A stretch of 64,000 bases of DNA. Source: JAKLFA01 sp038222225. GTDB taxonomy: Bacteria; Omnitrophota; Gorgyraeia; Zapsychrales; JANLHA01. The stretch spans positions 1 through 64,000 of the forward strand of contig JBBRHV010000005.1 in NCBI GenBank assembly GCA_038222225.1, in the 5' to 3' direction. The position numbers and the translations under genes are program-made. The notes under the pieces were generated by a model. It searched no databases and was not told where the DNA came from. It saw nothing but the letters and a program-made list of their open reading frames with translations. Position 1 is the stretch's first letter. Each line of letters opens with the position of its first letter. This document shows positions 30,967-37,983 of the stretch, one piece after another.

Positions 30967-32244
30967 ATGACTATCAAGACACGATTTGCCCCAAGTCCAA
31001 CCGGATTTTTGCATATTGGCGGGGCGCGTACAGCATTGTTCAACTGGATGTACGCACGTTCGCAGGGAGGGTGTTTTGTTTTGCGGATCGAAGATACCGA
31101 TCAAGAACGGTCTAAGCGCGAATATCTCGATGAGATTGTGGACAGCATGGAGTGGCTGGGATTTGCCTGGGACGAATTGTATCAGCAAAGCGACCGTTTT
31201 GATCTGTATCGGCAGTATGCACAGAAGCTTTTAGATGAGGGCAAGGCGTATACGGATGGCCCGGCGGTGATCTTAAAAATCCCGCAAATGCAGCTTAAGT
31301 TTTTTGATTTAATTCGCGGCGAGGTTGAATTTAACTCGGAAACGATCAAGGATCAGGTTCTGATCAAATCGGATGGATCTCCAACGTATAGTTTTGCCTG
31401 TGTTGTTGATGATGCGCTGATGGAGATCTCGCATGTGATCCGCGGTGAAGATCACATTTCTAATACCCCTAAGCAGCTTGCGATCTATCAGGCCCTTGAT
31501 CTGAAGCCGCCGAAATTTGCGCACCTTCCTTTGATCATGGATGAAGAGGGCGGACGGATGTCCAAGCGCAGCGGCGCGACCGCGGTGAGTGATTACCGCA
31601 GGCAGGGATTTTTGCCGGACGCCTTGGTCAACTATCTGATGCTTTTAGGCTGGTCACCCGGGGACAATCAGGAAGTGATCTCTTTGCCGTCGGCTGTGAA
31701 AAAGTTTTCGATTAAAAAAGTCAATAAGGCGGCGGCCGCGTTTTCGATGGACAAATTGAAATGGCTGAACGCGGAGTATCTCAAGACCATGCCGCTGGAA
31801 CAACTCGTTGAATTTGTCGTTCCGTTTTTAAAGGAACGGGGCTGGATCGCGGAGGATTATGATAGAAACTGGATTTTAAATATTGTAGAATTATATAAAA
31901 GCCGGATGGCTGACATTGAAGAGTTTTTGGTCCGCACGGCCTATTTATTTCAGGAGGATTTTTCCGTGTCTGATGCGATGAAGGAAAAACAGCTCACCGT
32001 TGAGCAGACGGCTTGTTTTCCGGATTTTGCGGAGAATTTAAAAAGAGTGGATCCGTTTTCAAAGGAATTGGTAGAACAGGCTTTTCGCCGTTGTGTTGAG
32101 GAACAGAATTTGAAAATGTCAGAGGCGGTTCATCCGGTCAGGGTCGCGTTGACCGGAAGCGATGTGGGGCCGGGCCTTTTTGAAACCATGGCGGTTTTAG
32201 GAAAAGAAAAAACATTGAAGAGACTTCAGCTGGTAGGAGCATAA
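30967..32244 (+). CDS. gltX: Glutamyl-tRNA synthetase, short form
   Basis: A 425-residue class I synthetase. The HIGH motif is in FAPSPTGFLHIGGARTALFNW and the KMSKS equivalent is GRMSKRSGA. PTYSFACVVDDALMEISHVIRGEDHISNTPKQ is the conserved core. Between GKAY and FFDLIRGEVEF only about 17 residues remain, where E. coli GluRS has about 57 including the zinc-binding CYC and YDGRC elements. Usual GluRS are 465-490 residues long. The C-terminal helical anticodon domain is present. A separate glnS follows, so this enzyme is probably specific for tRNA-Glu. Confidence 0.93.
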   Translation: MTIKTRFAPSPTGFLHIGGARTALFNWMYARSQGGCFVLRIEDTDQERSKREYLDEIVDSMEWLGFAWDELYQQSDRFDLYRQYAQKLLDEGKAYTDGPAVILKIPQMQLKFFDLIRGEVEFNSETIKDQVLIKSDGSPTYSFACVVDDALMEISHVIRGEDHISNTPKQLAIYQALDLKPPKFAHLPLIMDEEGGRMSKRSGATAVSDYRRQGFLPDALVNYLMLLGWSPGDNQEVISLPSAVKKFSIKKVNKAAAAFSMDKLKWLNAEYLKTMPLEQLVEFVVPFLKERGWIAEDYDRNWILNIVELYKSRMADIEEFLVRTAYLFQEDFSVSDAMKEKQLTVEQTACFPDFAENLKRVDPFSKELVEQAFRRCVEEQNLKMSEAVHPVRVALTGSDVGPGLFETMAVLGKEKTLKRLQLVGA

Positions 32245-32257
32245 CAAGGGGGCGGGC

Positions 32258-32401
32258 ATGAAACGATTTGTTTTCGCGGTTTTTTTATTGTGTTTTGTAA
32301 CGGCGGGATGCGCGTCGGGCTCAGGCCAGAAAACGCCGCTGGAAAAGACAGTTGATGTGGTTGAGAAGGCCGATGCCTGGGTCCAGGAAAATTTATGGTA
32401 A
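32258..32401 (+). CDS. Small predicted lipoprotein
   Basis: A 47-residue protein: MKRFVFAVFLLCFVTAGCASGSGQ, then a short charged helix (LEKTVDVVEKADAWVQENLW). The lipobox VTAGC with cysteine at residue 18 predicts lipidation, which leaves a mature peptide of only 30 residues. AGGGGGCGGG precedes the ATG. It lies 13 bp after gltX and before tRNA-Gln. Such short lipoproteins resemble entericidin-like or Lpp-like surface peptides, but no family is recognised. Confidence 0.65.
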   Translation: MKRFVFAVFLLCFVTAGCASGSGQKTPLEKTVDVVEKADAWVQENLW

Positions 32402-32449
32402 AACGAAGTTGGGTTTGTTATTATTGATCTTTCAATTCTGAGTATTTTT

Positions 32450-32520
32450 TGCCCTGTCGTTCAATGGTAGGACACGAGAATCTGGATCTCGGTATCATGG
32501 TTCGATCCCATGCGGGGCAG
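32450..32520 (+). tRNA. tRNA-Gln (anticodon CTG)
   Basis: The acceptor stem is TGCCCTG/CGGGGCA, the anticodon arm CGAGA-ATCTGGA-TCTCG gives CTG, and the T-arm is CATGGTTCGATCCCATG. The discriminator is G and CCA is not encoded. It is followed about 150 bp later by glnS, whose product charges it. Confidence 0.94.
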
Positions 32521-32526
32521 TACTTC

Positions 32527-32563
32527 ATTTCGCGCCCCCCGGAAGAGGGACGCGAAATTATTT
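32527..32563 (+). terminator. Hairpin after tRNA-Gln
   Basis: ATTTCGCG (32527-32534) pairs with CGCGAAAT (32551-32558), with CCC/GGG extending the stem inward, and TATTT follows. It is the probable end of the tRNA-Gln transcript. The remaining gap to glnS holds a further small hairpin CCCTGC-GAA-GCAGGG near 32613-32627. Confidence 0.55.
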
Positions 32564-32668
32564 GACCCTCGTTTAAAAAAGAACCTGTGGGCGCACACGG
32601 GTTCGCCGGCCCTGCGAAGCAGGGAGCCCAGGCGGCGAAAAATGACTCTAACAAACAGTTGAGTTTTA

Positions 32669-34360
32669 ATGACCGAACCTATCAATGAAAAATCTTTAGA
32701 TTTTATCCGTCAGATCGTTGCGGAGGATGTTAAAAACGGGACGCACGGTGGAAAAGTCGTAACGCGCTTTCCGCCGGAACCTAACGGATATCTGCATATC
32801 GGCCATGCCAAATCGATCTGCTTGAATTTCGGCGTTGCCCAGGAATTCGATGGCCGCTGCCATCTTCGTTTCGACGATACTAATCCGATCAAAGAAGAGC
32901 AGGAATATATTGATTCGATCAAAACCGATGTGCGCTGGTTGGGGTTTGATTGGGGCCAGCATGAATATTATGCCTCGGACTATTTCGATCAGCTTCATGC
33001 GTTTGCTGTTCAGCTGATCAAAAAAGGAAAGGCCTACGTGGATGACCTTTCTATGGAGCAGATCCGTGAATACCGGGGAACATTGACGGAAGCCGGCAAG
33101 CCGAGCCCCTACCGTGACCGTTCCGTTGAGGACAATCTGGAGCTTTTTGAAGGAATGAAAGCGGGCAAATTTCAAGAAGGCGAAAAAGTTTTGCGCGCGA
33201 AAATGGATATGGCCGCTCCCAACATCAACATGCGCGATCCGGTGATGTATCGCATTTTGCATGCGTCCCATCCGCGTACGGGGGACAAATGGTGCATTTA
33301 TCCGATGTATGATTTCGCTCACGGACAATCGGATTCGATCGAAGGGATCACGCATTCGATCTGCACACTGGAATTTGAAAATCACAAACCGCTCTATGAC
33401 TGGTTTATCCGGGAACTCGGGATCTTTCCGTCTCATCAATATGAATTTGCGCGTTTGAATCTGACATATACGGTTTTAAGCAAACGAAAATTATTGGAAC
33501 TGGTCAACGCCAAAGCGGTAGACGGGTGGGATGACCCGCGCATGCCGACGTTAAGCGGAATCCGCCGCCGGGGATACACGCCGGAAGCGATCCAGGAATT
33601 TTGCAAACGGATCGGCGTGGCTCGGGTGGACGGCGTGATCGACGTGTCTCTGCTGGAATATTGTTTGAGAGAAGATTTAAACCGGCGCGCGCAGCGGGTG
33701 ATGGCAGTTTTGAAGCCCTTGAAAGTGGTTATTACGAATTATCCTGAAGGACAAACCGAACAACTGGAGGCTGTGAACAATCCTGAAGATGAGAGCGCCG
33801 GGACAAGGAGGATTCCGTTTTCGCGCGAGCTCTACATCGAGCAGGAGGATTTCATGGAGGAGCCTCCGAAGAACTTTTACCGGTTAGGTCCGGGCCGTGA
33901 GGTCCGGTTACGGTATGGGTATTTTATTCGTTGTGAAGAGGTCGTTAAAGACAGTAATGGCCGGGTTGTTGAGCTGCGATGCACATATGACCCAGAGACC
34001 AGGGGAGGCAATGCCCCTGACGGGCGAAAGGTCAAAGGAACGATCCATTGGGTGTCGGCCTCTGAATCGATTCAAGCCGAGGTTCGGTTGTATGACCGGC
34101 TGTTCAGTGTTGAAAACCCCAATGCTGTTGACGAGGGACAGGATTTTAAATTCCATTTGAATCCAGATTCAATGGTGATATTAAACGGATGCCGCTTAGA
34201 GCCTTTCCTGAACAATGCCGTAGGTGAGACCCCTTATCAGTTTGAACGCAAAGGATATTTTTGTTTGGACTGCAAGCTTTCGAAAGACGGAAAGCTTGTT
34301 TTTAACCGGACGGTTTCACTGAAAGACGCCTGGGCAAAAATCTCGCAAAAAAATCAATAA
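32669..34360 (+). CDS. glnS: Glutaminyl-tRNA synthetase
   Basis: A 563-residue class I synthetase that charges tRNA-Gln directly. HIGH motif: RFPPEPNGYLHIGHAKSICLNF. KMSKS equivalent: TYTVLSKRKLLEL. Other signatures are RFDDTNPIKEEQEYIDSI, MYDFAHGQSDSIEGITHSICTLEFENHKPLYDW and two C-terminal beta-barrel domains (EQEDFMEEPPKNFYRLGPGREVRLR). The length is normal. With its own glnS the organism need not rely on GatCAB for Gln-tRNA. Confidence 0.96.
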   Translation: MTEPINEKSLDFIRQIVAEDVKNGTHGGKVVTRFPPEPNGYLHIGHAKSICLNFGVAQEFDGRCHLRFDDTNPIKEEQEYIDSIKTDVRWLGFDWGQHEYYASDYFDQLHAFAVQLIKKGKAYVDDLSMEQIREYRGTLTEAGKPSPYRDRSVEDNLELFEGMKAGKFQEGEKVLRAKMDMAAPNINMRDPVMYRILHASHPRTGDKWCIYPMYDFAHGQSDSIEGITHSICTLEFENHKPLYDWFIRELGIFPSHQYEFARLNLTYTVLSKRKLLELVNAKAVDGWDDPRMPTLSGIRRRGYTPEAIQEFCKRIGVARVDGVIDVSLLEYCLREDLNRRAQRVMAVLKPLKVVITNYPEGQTEQLEAVNNPEDESAGTRRIPFSRELYIEQEDFMEEPPKNFYRLGPGREVRLRYGYFIRCEEVVKDSNGRVVELRCTYDPETRGGNAPDGRKVKGTIHWVSASESIQAEVRLYDRLFSVENPNAVDEGQDFKFHLNPDSMVILNGCRLEPFLNNAVGETPYQFERKGYFCLDCKLSKDGKLVFNRTVSLKDAWAKISQKNQ

Positions 34361-34439
34361 CGCCGTTTTGGGCAGATGACGATAGCTGGAAAACGCTTGG
34401 CTTAGGGCAAGCAGGTCTAAGGTTTTTAAAGGACTGTGT

Positions 34440-36074
34440 ATGAACGCATTATTTTTAGTCGGGCTGGTGGTTTTTTTGGGGACCATCAGCGGGAAAGTGT
34501 TTCAAAAACTTCACATCCCTCAGGTGGTCGGTTATATCTTGTTGGGGCTTATTGTCGGGAAATCATCGTTGCATATTTTTGAAGGGCCGATCGTTGATTC
34601 TTTGATGCAGGTGGTGAGCTTCACGCTGGGGATTATCGGATTCATCATCGGCGGTGAACTGAAGGCCGATGTGTTCAAGCGGTATGGGCGTAGCATTTAT
34701 GCCATCCTGTTAGGGGAGGGATTGTTTGCCTTTCTCTTCGTTGCTGTCGCGATTACCTTGATCACGCATAAATTGTATTTGGGCCTGATCTTTGGAGCCA
34801 TTGCGTCAGCCACTGACCCGGCATCAACGATCAATGTCTTATGGGAGTATCGTTCTAAGGGGCCTTTAACCACAACGCTGAGTTCGATTGTGGCCTTGGA
34901 TGACGGTTTGGCGTTGTTGATTTATGGTTTTGCCGTTGTCTTTTCCAAGGCATTGATCACCAAGGCGTCCTTTTCTTTTTTGTCTTCTGTGGCGGGCCCT
35001 TTGTGGGAGATCGCTCAATGTCTGCTGGTGGGTGTTGTGGCGGGGGTGATTGTTTCTAAGACTATTGTACGGATTCGGGAAAAGGATTTGGCCGTGGCGT
35101 TTATTTTGGGTGTGATCGCCGTCGTTGCCGGCGTAGCCTTGTGGTTTGAGTTGGATTTGATCCTTTGCTGTATGTCGTTGGGGGCCACGATCGCGAATTT
35201 GATCCCGAATAAGAGCGAAAAGCTTTTCGCCTCGATCAAGGAAATGAGCGTCGCGTTGTATATTCTGTTCTTTGTTGTGATCGGCGCGCAGCTCGATATT
35301 TCGATTTTTTTGAAGTCTTCCCTGCTTCTGTTGGTGATCGGATATTTGCTTGCCAGAGGATTGGGTAAGGTTTTGGGCGCAACGTTTGGAGGAATGATCG
35401 CGCACGCCAGGCCTGAAGTCGTCCGTTATACGGGATTGGGGCTTTTTACTCAAGGCGGAGTCGCGATGGGCCTGGCTCTATCGGTTGCCCATGGAATTTC
35501 GACGATATCGCCTGAGGGGCAGGAAGCCAGCATATTGATCATGAATGTGGTAGCTGCCACCACATTTATTGTTCAGTTGTTCGGTCCGTCCTGTGTAAAA
35601 TTTAGTATTTTGAAAGCGCATGAGGCGTATAAAAATGTGACCAAGGAAGACGTGATTGAATCGTTGAAGGTCAGCGATGTGATGCAGAAAAGTTTTGTGC
35701 CGATCCCCGAATGTGCCCCGCTAGCGGAAGTGATCCGGATCATCAAGAACGAAGAAGCGCATTACTTGCCGGTGATTGACTCGCGCAATCAAAGCATCGG
35801 GTCGGTCTCTCTCAACAATATCAAAGATGCCATTTTAGAAGAAGAGCTGAATAATCTGCTGGTTGCCGGGGATATCGCGATTTTTGATTATTGGGCCATT
35901 GCCCAAGACCGTCCGCTGCGGGACGCGATTCAGATTTTTGAAGAGCGGTATCTTGATTACCTGCCGGTGATTAAGGCCGAAGGCACAAAAGAAGTGGTTG
36001 GGATCTTAGAACATCAGCATTTGGCCGGGGCCATCAATCGGGAACTGCTGGCCCGCCAGGGTTCTAGCGAATAA
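34440..36074 (+). CDS. Cation/proton antiporter with C-terminal CBS pair
   Basis: A 544-residue membrane transporter of the cation:proton antiporter superfamily. About 12-13 hydrophobic helices fill residues 1-385, with signature segments IASATDPASTINVLW and SIVALDDGLALLIYGFAV, where acidic residues normally handle ion exchange. The C-terminal 140 residues form a CBS-domain pair (KVSDVMQKSFVPIPECAPLAEVIRIIKNEEAHYLPVID; DAIQIFEERYLDYLPVI), which typically senses adenine nucleotides. The transported ion is probably Na+ or K+; it cannot be decided here. It stands alone before rex. Confidence 0.85.
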   Translation: MNALFLVGLVVFLGTISGKVFQKLHIPQVVGYILLGLIVGKSSLHIFEGPIVDSLMQVVSFTLGIIGFIIGGELKADVFKRYGRSIYAILLGEGLFAFLFVAVAITLITHKLYLGLIFGAIASATDPASTINVLWEYRSKGPLTTTLSSIVALDDGLALLIYGFAVVFSKALITKASFSFLSSVAGPLWEIAQCLLVGVVAGVIVSKTIVRIREKDLAVAFILGVIAVVAGVALWFELDLILCCMSLGATIANLIPNKSEKLFASIKEMSVALYILFFVVIGAQLDISIFLKSSLLLLVIGYLLARGLGKVLGATFGGMIAHARPEVVRYTGLGLFTQGGVAMGLALSVAHGISTISPEGQEASILIMNVVAATTFIVQLFGPSCVKFSILKAHEAYKNVTKEDVIESLKVSDVMQKSFVPIPECAPLAEVIRIIKNEEAHYLPVIDSRNQSIGSVSLNNIKDAILEEELNNLLVAGDIAIFDYWAIAQDRPLRDAIQIFEERYLDYLPVIKAEGTKEVVGILEHQHLAGAINRELLARQGSSE

Positions 36075-36094
36075 AGCACACACTGCAAAAATAC

Positions 36095-36122
36095 TTGCCA
36101 TCAGGCCGATTCCAGGTATAAT
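36095..36122 (+). promoter_or_regulatory. Promoter of rex-hypAB
   Basis: -35 TTGCCA (36095-36100), 16-bp spacer, perfect -10 TATAAT (36117-36122). The Rex-type operator begins 6 bp downstream, at the predicted transcription start. Confidence 0.7.
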
Positions 36123-36128
36123 ATCAAA

Positions 36129-36146
36129 TTGTTAAAAAATTCACGA
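36129..36146. promoter_or_regulatory. Rex operator upstream of rex
   Basis: TTGTTAAAAAATTCACGA: half-sites TTGTTAA and TTCACGA (complement TCGTGAA) separated by AAAA, matching the Rex pattern TTGTGAA/TTGTTAA-N4-TTAACAA/TTCACAA. It lies at the start site of the rex promoter, implying autoregulation. Confidence 0.75.
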
Positions 36147-36165
36147 TTAACTAAGGCAGCGGTGA

Positions 36166-36801
36166 ATGAAAAGATTTCCACAGCGCACTATTATACGGGC
36201 TTTTATTTATTTGAGGGCGCTTGACGCCCTTATTGAAGACGGGCGGGTGTATGTATCTTCCGGCGAGCTTGCCACAATAACATCGCTCACGGATGTTCAG
36301 ATCCGTAAAGATATTTCGGCTTTTGGAAAAGTCGGAAAGCCTCGCGTTGGTTATGATACGCGCCGTTTGAAACAGCTTTTGGAAGAGTTTGTGGTTCAGA
36401 ATGTTGTTCATGTGGTTTTGTTTGGGGTTGGAAATTTGGGTTCCGCCATTTTGCGGTATCCCGGATTTCAGGAAGACAAAATTAAGATTGTGGCTGCTTT
36501 TGACAGTGACCCGGAAAAAGGCGACAAAGCCATTAACGGAATTTCAATCTATCCGCTTGATAAAGCCAAGATGATCATTCAAAAGAAACATGTGGAAATC
36601 GGCGTGATCGCTGTTCCCAAACAAGCCAGTCAGCAGATTGCCGACCTTTTGGTGTCCTGCGGGGTAGAGTGCGTCGTGAATTTTTCACCGACGAATATCA
36701 GCGTGCCTAAAGGCACGTTTGTGAAGAATATTGACCTGGCGGTAGAGTTTTTAGCGCTTTTTTGTGATATGAGTTCAAAGAAGGCCGCTCAACATGCATG
36801 A
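36166..36801 (+). CDS. rex: Redox-sensing transcriptional repressor Rex
   Basis: A 211-residue repressor that releases DNA when the NADH/NAD+ ratio rises. The N-terminal winged-helix domain (about residues 1-80) shows the recognition segment TSLTDVQIRKDISAFGKVGKPRVGYDTRRL. The Rossmann domain has VVLFGVGNLGSAILRYPGF, and the C-terminal swapped helix contains KNIDLAVEFLALFCDMSS. It is first in the gene row leading to hydrogenase genes and has an operator in its own promoter. Its 3' end overlaps hypA by 8 bp. Confidence 0.95.
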   Translation: MKRFPQRTIIRAFIYLRALDALIEDGRVYVSSGELATITSLTDVQIRKDISAFGKVGKPRVGYDTRRLKQLLEEFVVQNVVHVVLFGVGNLGSAILRYPGFQEDKIKIVAAFDSDPEKGDKAINGISIYPLDKAKMIIQKKHVEIGVIAVPKQASQQIADLLVSCGVECVVNFSPTNISVPKGTFVKNIDLAVEFLALFCDMSSKKAAQHA

Positions 36802-37147
36802 GCTTTCCATTGCCAGCGCACTGATGGAGCAGATCATTTCGGAAGCGGAAAAGCATGAGCTTTCGCATATCGATGAGGTAGAGATTCATGCTGGCATTTT
36901 ACGTCAGGTGATTCCCGAGGTCATGCAGGAAGCGTTTCGGGAGGTGTCTGTGAAAACAGTTGCGGAAGGTGCGCTCCTGATCATTGTTGAAATTGAAGCG
37001 CAGGCCCGTTGCCGGAAATGCCAAACAGTGTTTGAGCCCACCTTAGATTCTTTTTTGTGTCCGCACTGTCAGATCGCGGATGTGGACATTCTTAAAGGCG
37101 ACGAGATTATTCTGGCGGCGATCATGTCTAACAGCGTAAATTTATAA
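36794..37147 (+). CDS. hypA: Hydrogenase nickel incorporation protein HypA
   Basis: A 117-residue nickel metallochaperone working with HypB to insert Ni into the hydrogenase large subunit. The N-terminal MHE Ni-binding motif is intact. The structural zinc site is CRKCQTVF...CPHC near residues 77-97. The sequence EIHAGILRQVIPEVMQEAFREV is typical. It overlaps rex and is followed 9 bp later by hypB. Confidence 0.95.
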   Translation: MHELSIASALMEQIISEAEKHELSHIDEVEIHAGILRQVIPEVMQEAFREVSVKTVAEGALLIIVEIEAQARCRKCQTVFEPTLDSFLCPHCQIADVDILKGDEIILAAIMSNSVNL

Positions 37148-37156
37148 GGATGGATT

Positions 37157-37840
37157 ATGAAAATTAATATTGTGAAAAATGTTTTAAAGGCCAACGACCT
37201 GGTGGCGCAGGCGAACCGGAAAACTTTTAAGGAGAAGGGTGTCTTGGCGGCGAATTTTATCAGTTCTCCCGGAAGCGGTAAAACCACGCTTCTGGAGAAA
37301 ACCCTTACGGCTTTAGGGGAGCAGCAGCATAAGGCAACGGTGATCGTCGGTGATTTGCAGACAACCCGGGATGCGCAGCGGCTGGAGCCGTTTGCTTACC
37401 AGGTGGTGCAGATCAACACGGGGACGAGCTGTCATTTATATGCCAATCAGGTTGCCGAGAGCCTGCCGAAGCTTGACCTGGAAGCGGTTGAATATGTCTT
37501 TATTGAGAATGTGGGCAACATGGTCTGTCCGGGTGAGTTTGACCTGGGTGAAAACATCAAGGTCATTCTTTTGAGCCTGCCGGAAGGGGACGATAAGGTG
37601 GCGAAATACCCGACGATTTTCCGTGCCGCGGATGTGGTGTTGCTGACAAAGACCGATTTAGAACCGGTGATGTCTTTTGATAAAAAGCAGGTTTATGACG
37701 ATATTTCGCGTTTGAATGCCAATATTGAGATTATTGAGGTTTCTGCCAAAACAGGAGAAGGACTGTCTTGTTGGGTTGAGTGGCTTAAAAAGAGACGCAA
37801 GGAAGGAATTGGCGCACAAGTAAAGTTTATAACGGAATAG
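37157..37840 (+). CDS. hypB: Hydrogenase maturation GTPase HypB
   Basis: A 227-residue SIMIBI-class GTPase that powers nickel insertion with HypA. The P-loop is NFISSPGSGKTTLLEKTL, switch regions are GDLQTTRDAQRL and GTSCHLYANQV, and the G4 motif is LTKTDLEPVM. VENVGNMVCPGEFDLGEN is the family signature. The histidine-rich N-terminal stretch and the N-terminal high-affinity CxxGC Ni site found in some HypB are absent. A 92-bp gap with a second promoter and a Rex operator follows before hoxF. Confidence 0.95.
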   Translation: MKINIVKNVLKANDLVAQANRKTFKEKGVLAANFISSPGSGKTTLLEKTLTALGEQQHKATVIVGDLQTTRDAQRLEPFAYQVVQINTGTSCHLYANQVAESLPKLDLEAVEYVFIENVGNMVCPGEFDLGENIKVILLSLPEGDDKVAKYPTIFRAADVVLLTKTDLEPVMSFDKKQVYDDISRLNANIEIIEVSAKTGEGLSCWVEWLKKRRKEGIGAQVKFITE

Positions 37841-37866
37841 GCGGGAGGTAGGTGTAAAAAATCTCC

Positions 37867-37894
37867 TTGCAACATAAGGAGAAATTGATATAAT
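37867..37894 (+). promoter_or_regulatory. Promoter of the hox operon
   Basis: -35 TTGCAA (37867-37872), 16-bp spacer, perfect -10 TATAAT (37889-37894), the same layout as the rex promoter. A perfect 7-bp stem TCTCCTT/AAGGAGA (37862-37882) overlaps it; without a T-run downstream it is not a clear terminator for hypB. Confidence 0.65.
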
Positions 37895-37906
37895 AATTTC
37901 TTATAA

Positions 37907-37924
37907 TTGTTAAAATTTTCACGA
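37907..37924. promoter_or_regulatory. Rex operator upstream of hoxF
   Basis: TTGTTAAAATTTTCACGA has the same half-sites and 4-bp spacing as the site upstream of rex, differing only in the centre. It lies just after the predicted start site, where bound Rex would block transcription of the hydrogenase structural genes. Confidence 0.75.
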
Positions 37925-37983
37925 TTTAAAGGTTGAACCGTAAAGCTCTGTTTAACATTTTGAAAAAAATAAGGGCCTCTCTT

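Noticed and set aside
32696..33439. Minus-strand open frame (about 247 codons) opposite glnS
   Set aside because: Antisense to a fully conserved synthetase; no family resemblance.
37933..37983. TTG start for hoxF at 37933
   Set aside because: It adds 17 non-conserved residues, lies 9 bp after the Rex operator, and a better ATG with AAGGG is at 37984; kept as an alternative only.
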